Positions 17,625 to 27,488 are shown, numbered from the stretch's first letter. The stretch is DNA of 64,000 bases from Chitinophagales bacterium (GCA_019694955.1 JAIBAX010000015.1:17096-81095); one strand, 5' to 3'. The notes: generated by a model not told the origin, from the letters alone. Numbers and translations are program-made.

Positions 17625-18806
17625 TTAGCCATTTGTAAGTGGTCTGCGTTTGGCTATCATGCTTCTCAACGTATCAGTATTAGAGATATAGCCGTTTTTT
17701 GATTTGCGTACCAATTCTAATTCAAGGAGTTTTTCTATGTCTCTTTGAATTGTTTTTTCACTTACCTTACCTGAATATTGTTTCGCCAAAGGAATTGTTA
17801 AGTCAGACACCTGTGATGCGGTAAATTCCTTGTTAAATGGGATTTCTAATGCTAGTGTTCTTTGTCTTTTAAATACATCCTCACGACTGAATGCACGTAT
17901 AGCATCAAATTTGTCGTAAATAAGTTTCTGCCATGTATTCAGAAATTGACTTTTTTGAATGATTTCCAGCGTTTGCACCAATCCATCCCTAAATCCAAGT
18001 AAAGCATACTCAATAAAGGCGGACAAATCCCTGCTTTCTGTAGCTTTTTCAATTTCTAGATAATATGCATTTCGTGTCAAATTGTAATAGTTGGATAATA
18101 TATGAGAAGAAATATCAGGATTGCCGCCTCTTAACAAAATATAAAATTCCACTAACCTTCCCGTACGACCGTTCCCATCACCAAACGGATGTATCCATTC
18201 GATATATATATGCGTAACAATTGCTTGTACAACGACTTCGGCGAAGGATTGCTCTTTTTGACCATATTTGAACTCATTTCTTAGCCATTCACAAAGCTTT
18301 TCTAAGAGAATAGGGACATCCCTATAGTCAGGACAGCGATAACGACCAACAATAACATCCGAATTGCGTAGATGACCAGGAATGGCAGCGAAATGTTCAC
18401 CTAAATTTTGACCAACCATTTTGTGAAATCGTTTAAGCAATTCAATAGAAATAAAGTGGTCAATATTATCATCGACAACTTCAGATAACAATTGGTTAAA
18501 AGCTGCCAAAATATTTTCCACTTCTATCGCCTGATATTCCTTGCTGGGCGGCAGTTTTTGATGGTTCATTATCTGTATAATCTCGTCATCAGATAATGTA
18601 TTTCCTTCAATTGCTGTAGTTGCCTGTGCACCTTTCATCATTGCTACTTGCATCAATTGTTTGTAGTGATGTGGAAGAATTGGCGTGTTGTTTATAGCTT
18701 TTACATAAGCCTCGCATTGACCCAGTAGTAGTAAGGATTTTACAGATAAATTCCAATGCCTGCGAAATATTAGATGTGGATATTCTCTATGTAATTTTGT
18801 AGACAT
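17625..18806 (-). CDS. Class II Fic-domain AMPylase with winged helix
   Basis: This 393-residue protein has the Fic motif HPFGDGNGRTGR at 206-217, the catalytic signature of enzymes that transfer AMP from ATP to hydroxyl groups of proteins. An N-terminal inhibitory helix TTAIEGN (Thr63 to Glu67, the [S/T]xxxE[G/N] pattern) makes it class II and self-inhibited. The C terminus is a winged helix (EKTIQRDIEKLLELELVRKS), so it may bind DNA and regulate itself. The ATG at 18806 is part of a five-copy 12-bp tandem repeat. Target proteins are unknown. Housekeeping, toxin-like or phage-response roles are all possible; none is proven by the sequence. Confidence 0.9.
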   Translation of the reverse strand: MSTKLHREYPHLIFRRHWNLSVKSLLLLGQCEAYVKAINNTPILPHHYKQLMQVAMMKGAQATTAIEGNTLSDDEIIQIMNHQKLPPSKEYQAIEVENILAAFNQLLSEVVDDNIDHFISIELLKRFHKMVGQNLGEHFAAIPGHLRNSDVIVGRYRCPDYRDVPILLEKLCEWLRNEFKYGQKEQSFAEVVVQAIVTHIYIEWIHPFGDGNGRTGRLVEFYILLRGGNPDISSHILSNYYNLTRNAYYLEIEKATESRDLSAFIEYALLGFRDGLVQTLEIIQKSQFLNTWQKLIYDKFDAIRAFSREDVFKRQRTLALEIPFNKEFTASQVSDLTIPLAKQYSGKVSEKTIQRDIEKLLELELVRKSKNGYISNTDTLRSMIAKRRPLTNG

Positions 18807-18854
18807 ATTCTAAGACATTTTTATAGACATATTGAAGGACATAATAGAAGACAA
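18795..18854 (-). repeat. Five tandem 12-bp repeats over the fic start codon
   Basis: Read on the minus strand, the 60 bases are five exact-period units: TTGTCTTCTATT, ATGTCCTTCAAT, ATGTCTATAAAA, ATGTCTTAGAAT and ATGTCTACAAAA. The last unit is the first four codons of fic. The TAG in the fourth unit blocks in-frame starts further upstream. The arrangement looks like an iteron-type operator for a DNA-binding protein, possibly the Fic winged helix itself. Confidence 0.8.
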
Positions 18855-18951
18855 ATATATGATTTTTTTAAACAATTTTAATATATTGTCATGAATCCTG
18901 GAACGAATAATGTAACAAGGAGAATAACATGTAGATTAAAAATCAAAGGGC

Positions 18952-20334
18952 TTACTTCTCTGCGACCTTTTTCTTCTTCTGCTTCCCAGCTTTTGTATAT
19001 TTGATTAAGGTGAACTGATCGCCGAAAGTGCCGTCTCCTTTTAGGTATTTTCCGGATAGTTTATTTTGTTCAAAGGATAAAATCAATGAACCTTCAGTGC
19101 CTTCTCCTGCCGCTTGCACAGCCATCACCGGATGTCCAAAGTCAGGGAGCGGTTCGGGTCTTCCTCCTACACCACAGGTAGCATAAATTGTACCCAGATT
19201 CGCATTCTTGCCATTGGTAAACTTCACATATGGCATATCTCCTTTGGAAACATCACCAAATGACTTGCTGACCAACATCTTTTTTGGATTAAAGCTGGTC
19301 GATTTGCCATAATGCCCTTTTATCAGAAAACTGCGTTCATACACATGACTATGCCCACAAACTACGAGATCAACGCCATATTCTTCTAAAACAGGCGCGA
19401 TTCGCTTTCTCATTGCTTTCATAAATAATTCCCAAAAGGTATCTGAGTCATGCGAGCCTTTGCTGTAAGGCGGTTGATGAAAATATACTACGGTAAACAA
19501 TTGCTGATTGGCAGCGAGGTCTTTTTTGAGCCAGTTTTTCATGCGCATGTTCCCCCAAACGCTATATGACCAACATTCTGAATTGAGCGAAATGAAATGT
19601 ACTTGTCCATAATTATAGGAGTAATATTTTTCTGTTTTACTCGCCACGCCGCCGGCTTCTCCCTGTTGATACACGTTTACTAAGCTGTAATATGCACCCA
19701 ATGATTCCTTATTGCCACCATAGTGTAAAAGGCTGAGATAGTCGTGATTTCCGGGAGTAGGCAGGAAGGGGAGGAAACGCATGATGCTATCATAACCATA
19801 GTATCTGTCAAATACTTTATTGCGAAATTCTTCAACTGTACCGGAATGATAAGCGTTGTCGCCCAGCCAAAGCCAAAACGCAGTGGTGTGTGTGCTGTTA
19901 TAGCGCTCAAAGGCAATCTTTGCACGCCTTTGTTCTTCTGTACCTTTACCAAAGTCACCCAATGCCCACACACTAAAGTTGGTCAACTGTCCGGTTTTTA
20001 CAAAAGTGTTGAAATAATGTAAGCTGTCACCACCGGCAACCAATTGATTATTGATGTAGATGCCATAATAATATGTAGTATTCTCCAATAGGTTGTTGAT
20101 TTTGATATTGAAAACAAAACTATTGGTGATGGTAACATACTGCTTTTCCCATTTCTGCGGTTGTCTTCCAATTTTTATAATAGGCTTAGATATGGTATCT
20201 GTCCAAAAGAGTATGTTGATACTGCTTGTGGTGGGTGATTGTAAATAGGGCCCAAGTGAAATAGCACCTTTTACATTCATATGAAAGTAGCAAATTAGCA
20301 GGACGATTATAGTTCTTTTGCATTTAATTAGCAT
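18952..20334 (-). CDS. Secreted purple-acid-phosphatase-like metallophosphoesterase
   Basis: This 460-residue protein has an N-terminal signal segment (about 7-25), an N-terminal Ig/FN3-like domain (about 27-115, LGPYLQSPTTSSINILFWT opening), then a calcineurin-like catalytic domain with ALGDFGKG, WLGDNAYHSG, PTPGNHDY, YFHQPPY and VCGHSHVYERS. The order matches purple acid phosphatases, which use an Fe/Zn or Fe/Mn pair to hydrolyse phosphate esters. Expected location is periplasmic or surface. The lysine-rich tail (AGKQKKKKVAEK) is unusual. No T9SS sorting domain is visible. It is transcribed towards fic. Confidence 0.87.
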   Translation of the reverse strand: MLIKCKRTIIVLLICYFHMNVKGAISLGPYLQSPTTSSINILFWTDTISKPIIKIGRQPQKWEKQYVTITNSFVFNIKINNLLENTTYYYGIYINNQLVAGGDSLHYFNTFVKTGQLTNFSVWALGDFGKGTEEQRRAKIAFERYNSTHTTAFWLWLGDNAYHSGTVEEFRNKVFDRYYGYDSIMRFLPFLPTPGNHDYLSLLHYGGNKESLGAYYSLVNVYQQGEAGGVASKTEKYYSYNYGQVHFISLNSECWSYSVWGNMRMKNWLKKDLAANQQLFTVVYFHQPPYSKGSHDSDTFWELFMKAMRKRIAPVLEEYGVDLVVCGHSHVYERSFLIKGHYGKSTSFNPKKMLVSKSFGDVSKGDMPYVKFTNGKNANLGTIYATCGVGGRPEPLPDFGHPVMAVQAAGEGTEGSLILSFEQNKLSGKYLKGDGTFGDQFTLIKYTKAGKQKKKKVAEK

Positions 20335-20455
20335 GCTGCAAATATACCTTCAAATTAGCATAGATGTATTGGTATTGATTAAATTTAGCAAATGATTGGT
20401 TATTTAGAATGTTTGTATTTTTTGTTTATTTTTACAGCACATAAAATGTGTGTGC

Positions 20456-21715
20456 ATGAATGAGTCTTCACAAAAAGGGGTTTCCTTATTAATCATAGTT
20501 GCCGCATTAGGATATTTCGTAGATATATACGATTTGGTTTTATTTAATGTGGTAAAAAAAGAAAGTTTGGAAGCACTAGGTTTTGCTGGAAAGCAGCTTG
20601 AATTGGTGGGGAAGGACTTGTTTAATTGGCAAATGGGAGGGATGCTGTTGGGTGGTATCTTATGGGGTATTCTTGGCGATAAAAAAGGACGCATTACCAT
20701 CCTATTTGGTTCAATTCTGTTGTATTCATTAGCAAATCTAGCAAATGCTTTTGTAACAGATATTGGCATGTATAAAGTTTTACGGTTTTTGGCAGGCTTA
20801 GGACTTGCCGGAGAATTGGGTGCCGGAATAACATTGGTTTCTGAAAGTATGCATAAGGATAAAAGAGGTATTGGAACCATGATTATCGTTACCTTTGGTG
20901 CATTAGGAGCAGTCGTTGCACAACAGGTAGCTACTAAAGGTCAATTTTTAAACAGTTGGTTGCATACAGATTTTGATAAGTGGCAGATTGCCTATATCAT
21001 CGGAGGAATATTAGGTTTGCTGTTGTTGGTGCTACGAGTAGGAGCCTTTGAGTCAGGGATGTTTAAGAAAATGCAAGAATCTTCAGTTGCTAAAGGAGAT
21101 TTAAGTCTCATCTTTAAAAATGGAAAGACTTTTTTAAAGTACTTGAATTGCATATTAATTGGTTTGCCCATTTGGTGTGTAATTGGCGTTTTAATAAATA
21201 TGTCGAATGTTTTTGGCAAGGAAATAGGTACAGATAAAGAAATTCTTGTTGGTACCAGCGTTATGTATGCCTATATAGGTTTGTCCGCAGGAGATTTGTT
21301 AAGCGGATTGATGAGCCAGTTGTTTAAAAGTAGAAAAAAGATTATGTTGGTGTATCAATTGGCATTGATGGTTTTTGTTTTATTGTTTTTGCTTAGAACA
21401 AATGTAACGGCAACTTATTTTTATATGATGTGTTTCCTTTTAGGATTAGGCGCAGGATATTGGGCATTGTTCGTTACCAATGCGGCAGAACAATTTGGCA
21501 CTAATATTCGGTCAACAGTTGCGAATACGGTGCCTAATTTTGTGCGTGGAGCGGTCATTCCAGTTACAAACTTCTTTATGTATCTTACGGTAAGTAAAGG
21601 TATTAGTTCCATCAGTGCAGCGTTAATTGTTTCGGCCATTTCCTTTACGTTGTCCATTTTTGCCACCTTCTTTACAGAAGAAACATTCGGTAAAGATTTA
21701 AATTATGTCGAGTAA
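20456..21715 (+). CDS. MFS transporter
   Basis: This 419-residue protein has about twelve hydrophobic segments. MFS marks are the loop-2 motif GILGDKKGRITILFGS (motif A) after the second helix and the loop KVLRFLAGLGLAGELGAG in helix 4, which resembles sugar-phosphate and organic-acid/anion permeases. The substrate is unknown. An in-frame GTG at 20450 precedes the chosen ATG by two codons. Its TAA shares one base with the ATG of the PaiB-like gene, so the two are translationally coupled. Confidence 0.87.
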   Translation: MNESSQKGVSLLIIVAALGYFVDIYDLVLFNVVKKESLEALGFAGKQLELVGKDLFNWQMGGMLLGGILWGILGDKKGRITILFGSILLYSLANLANAFVTDIGMYKVLRFLAGLGLAGELGAGITLVSESMHKDKRGIGTMIIVTFGALGAVVAQQVATKGQFLNSWLHTDFDKWQIAYIIGGILGLLLLVLRVGAFESGMFKKMQESSVAKGDLSLIFKNGKTFLKYLNCILIGLPIWCVIGVLINMSNVFGKEIGTDKEILVGTSVMYAYIGLSAGDLLSGLMSQLFKSRKKIMLVYQLALMVFVLLFLLRTNVTATYFYMMCFLLGLGAGYWALFVTNAAEQFGTNIRSTVANTVPNFVRGAVIPVTNFFMYLTVSKGISSISAALIVSAISFTLSIFATFFTEETFGKDLNYVE

Positions 21716-22329
21716 TGTATATTCCAAAGCATTTTAAAATGCAGGATGCTGAAAAAGTTTTTCAGTTTATTGAAAAATATAATTTCGCAATTCTTGTAGG
21801 CGTTCAAGATGGAATTCCAATTGCAACCCACTTACCTTTTGTTATTGAGAGACGTGGTGACGATTGGTATTTAATTGCTCATTTGGCACAACAAAACAAC
21901 CATGTCAATTTATTGGATAATCAAATGACAATGGTGGTTTTTAGTGAACCACATGCTTATATTTCACCGCAGTTATATGCTTCGCCTGTCAATGTGCCAA
22001 CATGGAATTATATTGCAGTACATGCATATGGTATAGCGCAAGTTTTAACTAGGGATAGCGAAAAACGGAGTGTTTTGGAGAAAACGATTCTTTCCTTTGA
22101 CGAAAAATATATGGAACAGTGGCGGACACTCCCCGAGAAATATATGGAAGGTTTGTTAAAAGGAATGCTGGCTTTCGAAATCAAGATAGAACGTATCGAT
22201 GCCAAAGAAAAAATCAGCCAGAACAAATCTGATGCTGATAGACAAGCGGTTATGAATAGCCTTCTCCACTCTAATGAAAGCATCCATCGCAATTTGGGTG
22301 AATATATGAAGGAGAAATATCAGAAGTAG
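21715..22329 (+). CDS. PaiB-like FMN-binding protein
   Basis: This is a 204-residue protein of the PaiB/FMN-binding split-barrel family. It has the typical opening MYIPKHFKMQD, then LPFVIERRGDDWYLIAHLAQQNNHVN, VVFSEPHAYISP and VPTWNYIAVHAYG, the last matching the family VPTWNY signature, and a helical C terminus with QNKSDADRQAV. PaiB was described in Bacillus as a negative regulator of sporulation and protease genes, but members bind flavin or haem and may be enzymes. The one-base overlap with the MFS transporter suggests a joint function in handling or exporting a small molecule. Confidence 0.87.
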   Translation: MYIPKHFKMQDAEKVFQFIEKYNFAILVGVQDGIPIATHLPFVIERRGDDWYLIAHLAQQNNHVNLLDNQMTMVVFSEPHAYISPQLYASPVNVPTWNYIAVHAYGIAQVLTRDSEKRSVLEKTILSFDEKYMEQWRTLPEKYMEGLLKGMLAFEIKIERIDAKEKISQNKSDADRQAVMNSLLHSNESIHRNLGEYMKEKYQK

Positions 22330-22350
22330 TAAGTTCTGGTGGAATGCTGT

Positions 22351-24159
22351 TTATTTGCCCGATAAATAACCATTTTGTTTAAGCTCTTCAATGCGCTTTT
22401 TTAACCACATATCATCAGGAAATCTGGTATTATAGTATTGAATCAAACTATCTAATTTTTCGGGTTGCTTCATATCAATATACCAGTTGATTAAATTATC
22501 TGCTGAGTAATTATAGAAATTCTCTTTTAACATCACTTTATGGAAATAATAATAAGCAGAATCCATCATGCCCATATTTCTATATGCTAGTCCAATATAA
22601 TTTATTGAAGATAAAAAAGTGGAATCTACCGACTCACTTTTTTTGAAATATTCTAGTGCCTTTCTATTGTCCTGCCAATGGAGTTGAGTAATACCCTTTA
22701 TCGCCCATGTAGCACCGGCATTTTGATAAACGTTATGAGCCCTGTCGGCGTACTCATCCGCTTTCTTAAAATGTTCTTCCGCAACGGCAGGTTGCGTGTA
22801 TTCCAATTCCAGACCCATATTAACATAGGCAGCGCTGAGGATTCTGTTTGCATTATAAGAATTTTCTAAGTGAGGGATATCACTCAGATAAAGCGTAAAT
22901 GTATCTTTCCAATCACCTGTTCTTGAAATAGTAAACCCACAGTAAATAATGATGATGACCAGTAAATATTTGTTGAAAATGCCTTTAATATCTGTTAGCT
23001 TGAGCAAATCCATCAATAATGCCGCTAATGCAATGCAAAATGCCAACGAAGGAATGAAATTATATCTGTCAGCAACGATGCCGGCAACGACATTAAAAAG
23101 ATTTAAGGCATAGGCTATTGCGAGACCGAAATACAAGTATGCAAAAAGATACAGTCGATTTTTCTTAAACATGTAAATACAAGCGGCTAAAATTGCCAAA
23201 GCAGCTACAATAATTCCAATGTTTATTGGATGAAAGAGTGGTCGCAATGGCACCATATTATAACCGAAGAAAAAATAATACCCAACAGGCAGGATACAAA
23301 ATTTTACATAGTAAAATAGAGAAATACACGCCATAGAAAGGCGGTTCATCAGTGTATCATGCGCTGCCAATGGATTTTCTCCGGGATCGGTGAGCACAGT
23401 CAAGTATTCGTTTTGTTCCGGTAGTTTCATTATTTGCACGCGAAGATGGGTGATAATGCCAAATAAACTTAAGTATATAATGGCAAGCAGTATCATTTTT
23501 TTTTGCTCAAACTCGCGGAAAAAAAGTATGGATAGTATCGGAAGAAATAAAAACGAGTATGCATCCAATTTACTCCATAGACCCATTAACATAAAAAGTA
23601 CAAACAACGCAAACCGATAGTATTGTTTTTTATCCCAAGCCAGCATAAATTGTATAGTAGCTATCACCCCAAAGAGCATGCTCAACAAACTGTCTCTACT
23701 CTTAATATTAGCGACAACACTTACATGATTTGTATGGACAAGAAAGAAAATACATACCATTGTGCTAAACAATAATCCCTTTTTGGTGTCGCTGAAGGGT
23801 CGTAGTATTTGAAGATATTTGAAAATTCTCGTTAATAATAAGCCAAAAATTAATACATTTATCAAGTGCGAAGTACCGGGTTTGATTTCTCCAAAAATCT
23901 GTCTTTCTATCCAAAATGACATCATAGTGATAGGTCGGTAATCTGAACCATCATACCACTTATATAATAGGGAAAGAAAGCCTTTAAAAGTATTGTCTAC
24001 TTTCGATAATGGTACAGTAATATAAGAATCATCTAATCCAAAATTAAACTTGGCCGTCCATCCATAAAGTAATATCGATGCAACCATTAATAGCCATGGG
24101 ATATAAATGGTAATATCCTTATTAACAGTTGTTGCACGAGCCTGATGCTTATTTTTCAT
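22351..24159 (-). CDS. Multi-spanning membrane protein with C-terminal TPRs (TMTC/PMT-like)
   Basis: This 602-residue protein has roughly ten to eleven transmembrane helices in the first 415 residues, including an early FGLDDSYIT loop and a DYRPITMMSFWIE segment that resembles the acidic first loop of GT-C mannosyltransferases, and then TPR-like helices (about 430-600: AVAEEHFKKADEYADRAH, ALEYFKKSES, SAYYYFHKVM). The layout resembles TMTC-type O-mannosyltransferases. Actual sugar-transfer activity is unproven. It is convergent with the PaiB-like gene and upstream of nothing obvious in its own direction. Confidence 0.75.
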   Translation of the reverse strand: MKNKHQARATTVNKDITIYIPWLLMVASILLYGWTAKFNFGLDDSYITVPLSKVDNTFKGFLSLLYKWYDGSDYRPITMMSFWIERQIFGEIKPGTSHLINVLIFGLLLTRIFKYLQILRPFSDTKKGLLFSTMVCIFFLVHTNHVSVVANIKSRDSLLSMLFGVIATIQFMLAWDKKQYYRFALFVLFMLMGLWSKLDAYSFLFLPILSILFFREFEQKKMILLAIIYLSLFGIITHLRVQIMKLPEQNEYLTVLTDPGENPLAAHDTLMNRLSMACISLFYYVKFCILPVGYYFFFGYNMVPLRPLFHPINIGIIVAALAILAACIYMFKKNRLYLFAYLYFGLAIAYALNLFNVVAGIVADRYNFIPSLAFCIALAALLMDLLKLTDIKGIFNKYLLVIIIIYCGFTISRTGDWKDTFTLYLSDIPHLENSYNANRILSAAYVNMGLELEYTQPAVAEEHFKKADEYADRAHNVYQNAGATWAIKGITQLHWQDNRKALEYFKKSESVDSTFLSSINYIGLAYRNMGMMDSAYYYFHKVMLKENFYNYSADNLINWYIDMKQPEKLDSLIQYYNTRFPDDMWLKKRIEELKQNGYLSGK

Positions 24160-24216
24160 TGCAGAAATTCGGAAATAAAAGTATCAATTTATTTTTTAAA
24201 ATAAAGAAATATTTCC

Positions 24217-25230
24217 CTAACGCGAAGGTATGATGGCCATCTTTATAATTTCTAGGTAGTTGTGTTTTAGCAATCCCTTTTCATAAAAACCACGCTCTTT
24301 AAGCATTTTATGCATTTTAATATGATTGTACGAAGGAGCCGCAATCAGGAAATGGTGCTCTAAATGATAGTTTACATGTAATGGAGCAAATAAGATTCGT
24401 TCAAAAAAATTGGCATATGTCGTTCTGGTGTTTCTATAAGGATCAGATTTATCTTCAACAACACTGTGCTCTGCTATTGAACGAACACGAAGAGAAAAAT
24501 TATAGGTGGTCAGCAATGCGCCTATCCAAAGTAAATATAACCAGGGTTCTCCAAAGAGATATAAGCTGCCAAATATGATAAGATTAGCTGCAAAGGGTCC
24601 TTTTAAGTAGTGAAATGCATTTTTAACCAATAGCGATAACGGTCGCTCTTCCTTTTTTATTTTAATGATAAGTCCTCCGAGATTATACTTTAAAATGCCA
24701 AGATGCATAGATATTAATCCGATATGCGCCTTTATTCCAGTTGCACCAGATAAATCACGCAAAAATTTTCTTGCCATCGACCAAACTTTAGTAGGGTAAC
24801 CTTTGGTCAAAGATAAATCGGGATCATCTTCTGTGCCGGTTGCAATATGGTGTTGTAGGTGATATGGGCGATATTGCTCGACATTGTGAATGATAGGATA
24901 TGCACCTAGCCAATTACCCACAAAATCATTCAATTTTTTGGACTTAAACAAAGCGTAGTGTGAGGTGTCGTGCATGATAATGGCACATCCTAATTGCTTG
25001 CCGCCAATAATAAACAAGGCGACAAGGATAGTAAATATATTCGTCCAAATTCCCGCTAAAGCGAAAGCAAAAATTATCCAAAGCCAATTAGAAATGACTT
25101 CCCACCAACCTTTTAAATCATTTTTTTCATGTAATTGCCTGATTTCTTCTTTTGTCAGATATTCATGAATAATTTGTTTGTATTTGTTGATTTGAAAATT
25201 TTCCGGTTTGATATGAATTGTTTCGCTCAT
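24217..25230 (-). CDS. Membrane fatty acid desaturase
   Basis: This 337-residue di-iron desaturase has three histidine boxes: HDTSH (87-91), HLQHH (124-128) and HLEHH near residue 300. Together they bind the diiron centre that inserts a double bond into acyl chains. Two pairs of hydrophobic segments (about 48-80 and 210-245) place the active site on the cytoplasmic face. The position of the introduced double bond is unknown. It lies downstream of the fad operon on the same strand but behind a strong terminator, so it is likely expressed on its own. Confidence 0.9.
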   Translation of the reverse strand: MSETIHIKPENFQINKYKQIIHEYLTKEEIRQLHEKNDLKGWWEVISNWLWIIFAFALAGIWTNIFTILVALFIIGGKQLGCAIIMHDTSHYALFKSKKLNDFVGNWLGAYPIIHNVEQYRPYHLQHHIATGTEDDPDLSLTKGYPTKVWSMARKFLRDLSGATGIKAHIGLISMHLGILKYNLGGLIIKIKKEERPLSLLVKNAFHYLKGPFAANLIIFGSLYLFGEPWLYLLWIGALLTTYNFSLRVRSIAEHSVVEDKSDPYRNTRTTYANFFERILFAPLHVNYHLEHHFLIAAPSYNHIKMHKMLKERGFYEKGLLKHNYLEIIKMAIIPSR

Positions 25231-25240
25231 AGAACAAATT

Positions 25241-25278
25241 TAAAATAAAAAACGGCTAGATGATAAAGTCTAGCCGTT
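25241..25278 (-). terminator. Rho-independent terminator of the fad operon
   Basis: Read leftwards, arms AACGGCTAGA and TCTAGCCGTT around an eight-base loop are followed by a T tract (the A run at 25245-25251 on the plus strand). It is 20 bases past the fadJ stop. Confidence 0.88.
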
Positions 25279-25298
25279 AAGAATTAAAAATTCTTGGT

Positions 25299-27488
25299 TT
25301 AGGAGTAGAATTTTTTGTTGGATTGGGAGTATTCTAATAAAATAGGCGCTGGTTCAAAGCGCTCACCAAATCTTTGTTGCAAATCTTTCAATATCTCAAC
25401 AGCTTTCTGTGCGCCAATGCTATCGATATACCTAAATGGGCCACCACGGAAAGGAGGAAATCCTAGACCGAAAACTGCTCCGATATCACCATCTAAAGGA
25501 TTGGCAATGATGCCTTCCTGCAAACATAAAGCAGCTTCATTTACCATGGCCATAGCACATCTCATGTGAATGTCATCAGCTTTGAATTTCTTTCTTGAAT
25601 TACCGCCATAGAAAGAATATATCTTAGTATCTACTTCGCCGTATACTTTTTTTCCTTTCTCATCGTATTTGTAAAATCCTTTTTTGTTTTTTCTTCCTTT
25701 GTATCCGGCTTTTGAGATGTCTAAAAGCGTCCTACTTACTTTAAATGCAGGTCTTGTTTTCAATAAATCTTGCATCAACTCACCACTCATAATATGTGCG
25801 CCTACATCAATGCCTACTTCGTCTGCAAGTGTAATGGGTCCTACAGGAAAGCCGAAGAGATTCATCTCCTTATCGATTTGTAGAATATCACCCCCTTCGT
25901 CTAATAAAAGCTGTGCTTCATTCATTAATGGAGCAAGGATTCTTGTAGTATAAAATCCGGGGCCATCATCTACAACAATAACGGTTTTCCCTTGACGAAC
26001 GCCTACTTCATAGCATGTTGCAATCACCCAATCAGCAGTTTGATCCGTTTTTACAATCTCTAGTAAAGGCATTTTGGGCACTGGAGAAAAGTAGTGCATA
26101 CCTATTACCAATTCGGGATGTTTAGCCTTTGCTGCGATATGTTTAATAGGTAAAGCAGAAGTGTTTGATGCAAAAATGGTGTTAGCTTTCGTATTCGCTT
26201 CGCAATCTGCCAGAACCCTGTGTTTTAAATTTAAATCTTCAAACACAGCCTCAATGATCATGTCTTGATTGTCAAGGTCGCTATAATTAAGTGAACCGGA
26301 AAGCAGTGCCATTTTTTCTTCCAACTCCACTTTTGTCATAGCCTTTTTCCTAACACGCTTATTATAACTGTCATAGATGCCTTTAAAGGCAGTTGATATC
26401 ATATCCTGATTGATGTCTTTCAATAGGACGTGTATGTCATCACCCATAGAAACTTCTGCTATACCGGCACCCATGAACCCGGCACCTACCATGCCAATGC
26501 GTTGAATAGGTTTGATGAGTTTTTCGTCATAAGGATTTTTCTTCTTGTCCGTCATGGCGAAGAAAATATTGATTAATTGGGGCGAAACATCTCCTAATAA
26601 TAATTCTTCAAATTTAATGGCTTCGGCGTCCAGTCCCTTTTCCATGCCTTGATTCCAACCTATTTCGACACATTCCAAAATCTTATACGGAGCAGGATAA
26701 CAACCGTGCGCTTGTTTATCGACCATCTTTCTTGCTTGGTCGAACACTATTTTGTTAACGAGTGGTGCTTCAAGAATCAAATTGGTGAGTTTGCCTTGCA
26801 AAGCAGGAAATCCTGCTTTCAGTGTATCTATATTAATATTGTTTCTTTCCCTTTTAATAGGCTTTTCTATTAACTCTAGTGCCAATTTTTCTGCTGCTTT
26901 TTGAAGTGCGTTCACGTGAACCACTTTGTCTGCTAATCCCATTTTGAGTGCGGGATAAGGAAAGATGTTTTTTCCGGTTAGCATCATGTCAAGTGCAGCT
27001 TGTAACCCAACCAAACGAGGGAGGCGTTGTGTTCCACCACCGCCCGGAAGCAGACCCAATTTCACTTCGGGAAGTGCAAGTTTTGTAGACTTGTCATTGG
27101 AAACTACTCTGGCATGACAGGCGAGCGCAATTTCAAGTCCTGCTCCCAAACAATTTCCATGAATAGCTGCAACAATAGGTTTTTTAGAACTGGCTACCTG
27201 ATTGAGTATTTTATGTCCTTTTCTGGTGATTGGTTCGAAATCGCCTTTCTTTTTTACTTTTTGGAACATTTCAATATCAGCACCTGCAATGAAATCCTTT
27301 TTCTTACTGGCTAATACAAAAGCTTTTACGCTAGAATCCTTATCCAATTCAGCAAAAATTTCTTCGAAAAGACCAATTAAATCGGGACCTACTTTATTGA
27401 TTTTTTCGTTTTTCTGATCCATCCAAATGGTACAGATGCCATTGGATTTTTTTTCTATACTTATATAATCTTCTCTCTTCATTGTCAA
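25299..27488 (-). CDS. fadJ: Bifunctional enoyl-CoA hydratase/3-hydroxyacyl-CoA dehydrogenase
   Basis: This 729-residue fusion is typical of the beta-oxidation alpha subunit. The N-terminal crotonase domain (about 1-190) has KKDFIAGADIEMF, HGNCLGAGLEIALAC and KLGLLPGGGGTQRLPR. A linker leads to the NAD-binding Rossmann segment GMVGAGFMGAGIAE (about 332-345) and the C-terminal dehydrogenase domain with IGMHYFSPVPKMPLLEIV, VVDDGPGFYTTRI and FPVGPITLADEVGIDV. It catalyses hydration and NAD-dependent oxidation of acyl-CoA intermediates in the cytoplasm. The gene follows the thiolase by 14 bases, forming the usual alpha/beta pair. FadJ rather than FadB is chosen only on the thiolase-first arrangement, so the letter is tentative. 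Confidence 0.93.
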   Translation of the reverse strand: MTMKREDYISIEKKSNGICTIWMDQKNEKINKVGPDLIGLFEEIFAELDKDSSVKAFVLASKKKDFIAGADIEMFQKVKKKGDFEPITRKGHKILNQVASSKKPIVAAIHGNCLGAGLEIALACHARVVSNDKSTKLALPEVKLGLLPGGGGTQRLPRLVGLQAALDMMLTGKNIFPYPALKMGLADKVVHVNALQKAAEKLALELIEKPIKRERNNINIDTLKAGFPALQGKLTNLILEAPLVNKIVFDQARKMVDKQAHGCYPAPYKILECVEIGWNQGMEKGLDAEAIKFEELLLGDVSPQLINIFFAMTDKKKNPYDEKLIKPIQRIGMVGAGFMGAGIAEVSMGDDIHVLLKDINQDMISTAFKGIYDSYNKRVRKKAMTKVELEEKMALLSGSLNYSDLDNQDMIIEAVFEDLNLKHRVLADCEANTKANTIFASNTSALPIKHIAAKAKHPELVIGMHYFSPVPKMPLLEIVKTDQTADWVIATCYEVGVRQGKTVIVVDDGPGFYTTRILAPLMNEAQLLLDEGGDILQIDKEMNLFGFPVGPITLADEVGIDVGAHIMSGELMQDLLKTRPAFKVSRTLLDISKAGYKGRKNKKGFYKYDEKGKKVYGEVDTKIYSFYGGNSRKKFKADDIHMRCAMAMVNEAALCLQEGIIANPLDGDIGAVFGLGFPPFRGGPFRYIDSIGAQKAVEILKDLQQRFGERFEPAPILLEYSQSNKKFYS

